A stretch of DNA of 64,000 nt from Clostridiales bacterium (GTDB lineage Bacteria; Bacillota; Clostridia; Peptostreptococcales; Anaerovoracaceae): positions 1 to 64,000 of the forward strand of contig SVCQ01000001.1 of the NCBI GenBank assembly GCA_015058275.1, read 5' to 3'. The notes beneath the pieces were generated by a model. The model was given only the letters and a program-made list of their open reading frames with translations, searched no databases and was not told the DNA's origin. A program made the position numbers and the translations under genes. Of this stretch, positions 63,940 to 64,000 are shown piece after piece; the first letter of the stretch is position 1; every line of letters starts with the position of its first letter.

Positions 63940-64000
63940 ATTGGTTATGCATATTATTGCCTGAATATGCCCTTTTTATGCTACATATTGTGGATAAGAG

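Overview
The window is 64 kb of a bacterial chromosome from an anaerobic Gram-positive of the class Clostridia (Bacillota). This rests on gene content and order: dgt-dnaG-rpoD-trmK, a fused SecDF, a bifunctional Rel, HemZ, RsfS, YlbF, Asp23-type and RNase J genes, nadD-yqeK-rsfS, xseA-xseB-ispA-dxs-tlyA, a very large BadF/BcrA-type activase fusion, and LexA boxes of the Gram-positive CGAAC-N4-GTTC type. Base composition looks near 50% GC by eye, with many AGA/AGG arginine codons. A family-level guess such as Anaerovoracaceae is only an inference. There are no rRNA genes, CRISPR arrays or prophage genes.

Layout. Positions 1-76 are the 3' end (domains V and VI) of a group II intron that runs in from the left; its inferred last base abuts the stop codon of a minus-strand RluA-family gene, which is followed by nadK. 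From 1.85 to 61.8 kb every convincing gene is on the plus strand. First come a protein of unknown function, dgt, dnaG, rpoD and trmK. Then follow RNase P RNA, a 1438-residue iron-sulfur activase-like protein, yebC, a probable 6S RNA, yhdT-panF, a P1 peptidase with an unusual insert, polA and coaE. Two tandem tRNA-Leu genes (GAG, CAA) behind a near-consensus promoter lead into yajC. A secreted beta-propeller/HD-GYP sensor sits between yajC and secDF. Next are rel, a metallo-hydrolase, hemZ, hisS, aspS, nadD, yqeK, rsfS, leuS, rnj, ylbF, efp, mltG, an O-methyltransferase, a U32 protein, a CorC-type membrane protein, an Asp23 protein, nusB, a TsaD paralogue, xseAB, ispA, dxs, tlyA and an aminotransferase. 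The last plus-strand block is a tightly overlapping run: mutS-mutL-miaA-tyrosine recombinase-methionine gamma-lyase-like gene-VTT membrane protein-ybaK.

The last 3 kb differ in character. The 3' part of ybaK and its downstream region are tandemly duplicated as a 249-bp unit with no difference seen. Directly after the duplication is a strong promoter carrying three LexA-type boxes that drives a 105-residue membrane-anchored LysM protein, very probably a YneA-type SOS division inhibitor. About 750 bp without a convincing gene follow, unusually rich in hairpins. The strand then switches: bioY and a 3D-domain lipoprotein are on the minus strand, each near strong stem-loops. A short motif (TTGAAATTTCAAGG-like) recurs in several of these stem-loops.

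Functionally the window is mostly core information processing: replication and repair (DnaG, PolA, ExoVII, MutSL), transcription (RpoD, NusB, 6S RNA), translation (HisS, AspS, LeuS, EF-P, RsfS, MiaA, TrmK, TlyA), secretion (YajC, SecDF), RNA decay (RNase J, RNase P), and nucleotide signalling (Rel, YqeK, HD-GYP). The accessory parts are the intron at the left edge and the duplicated, SOS-controlled and palindrome-rich segment at the right.
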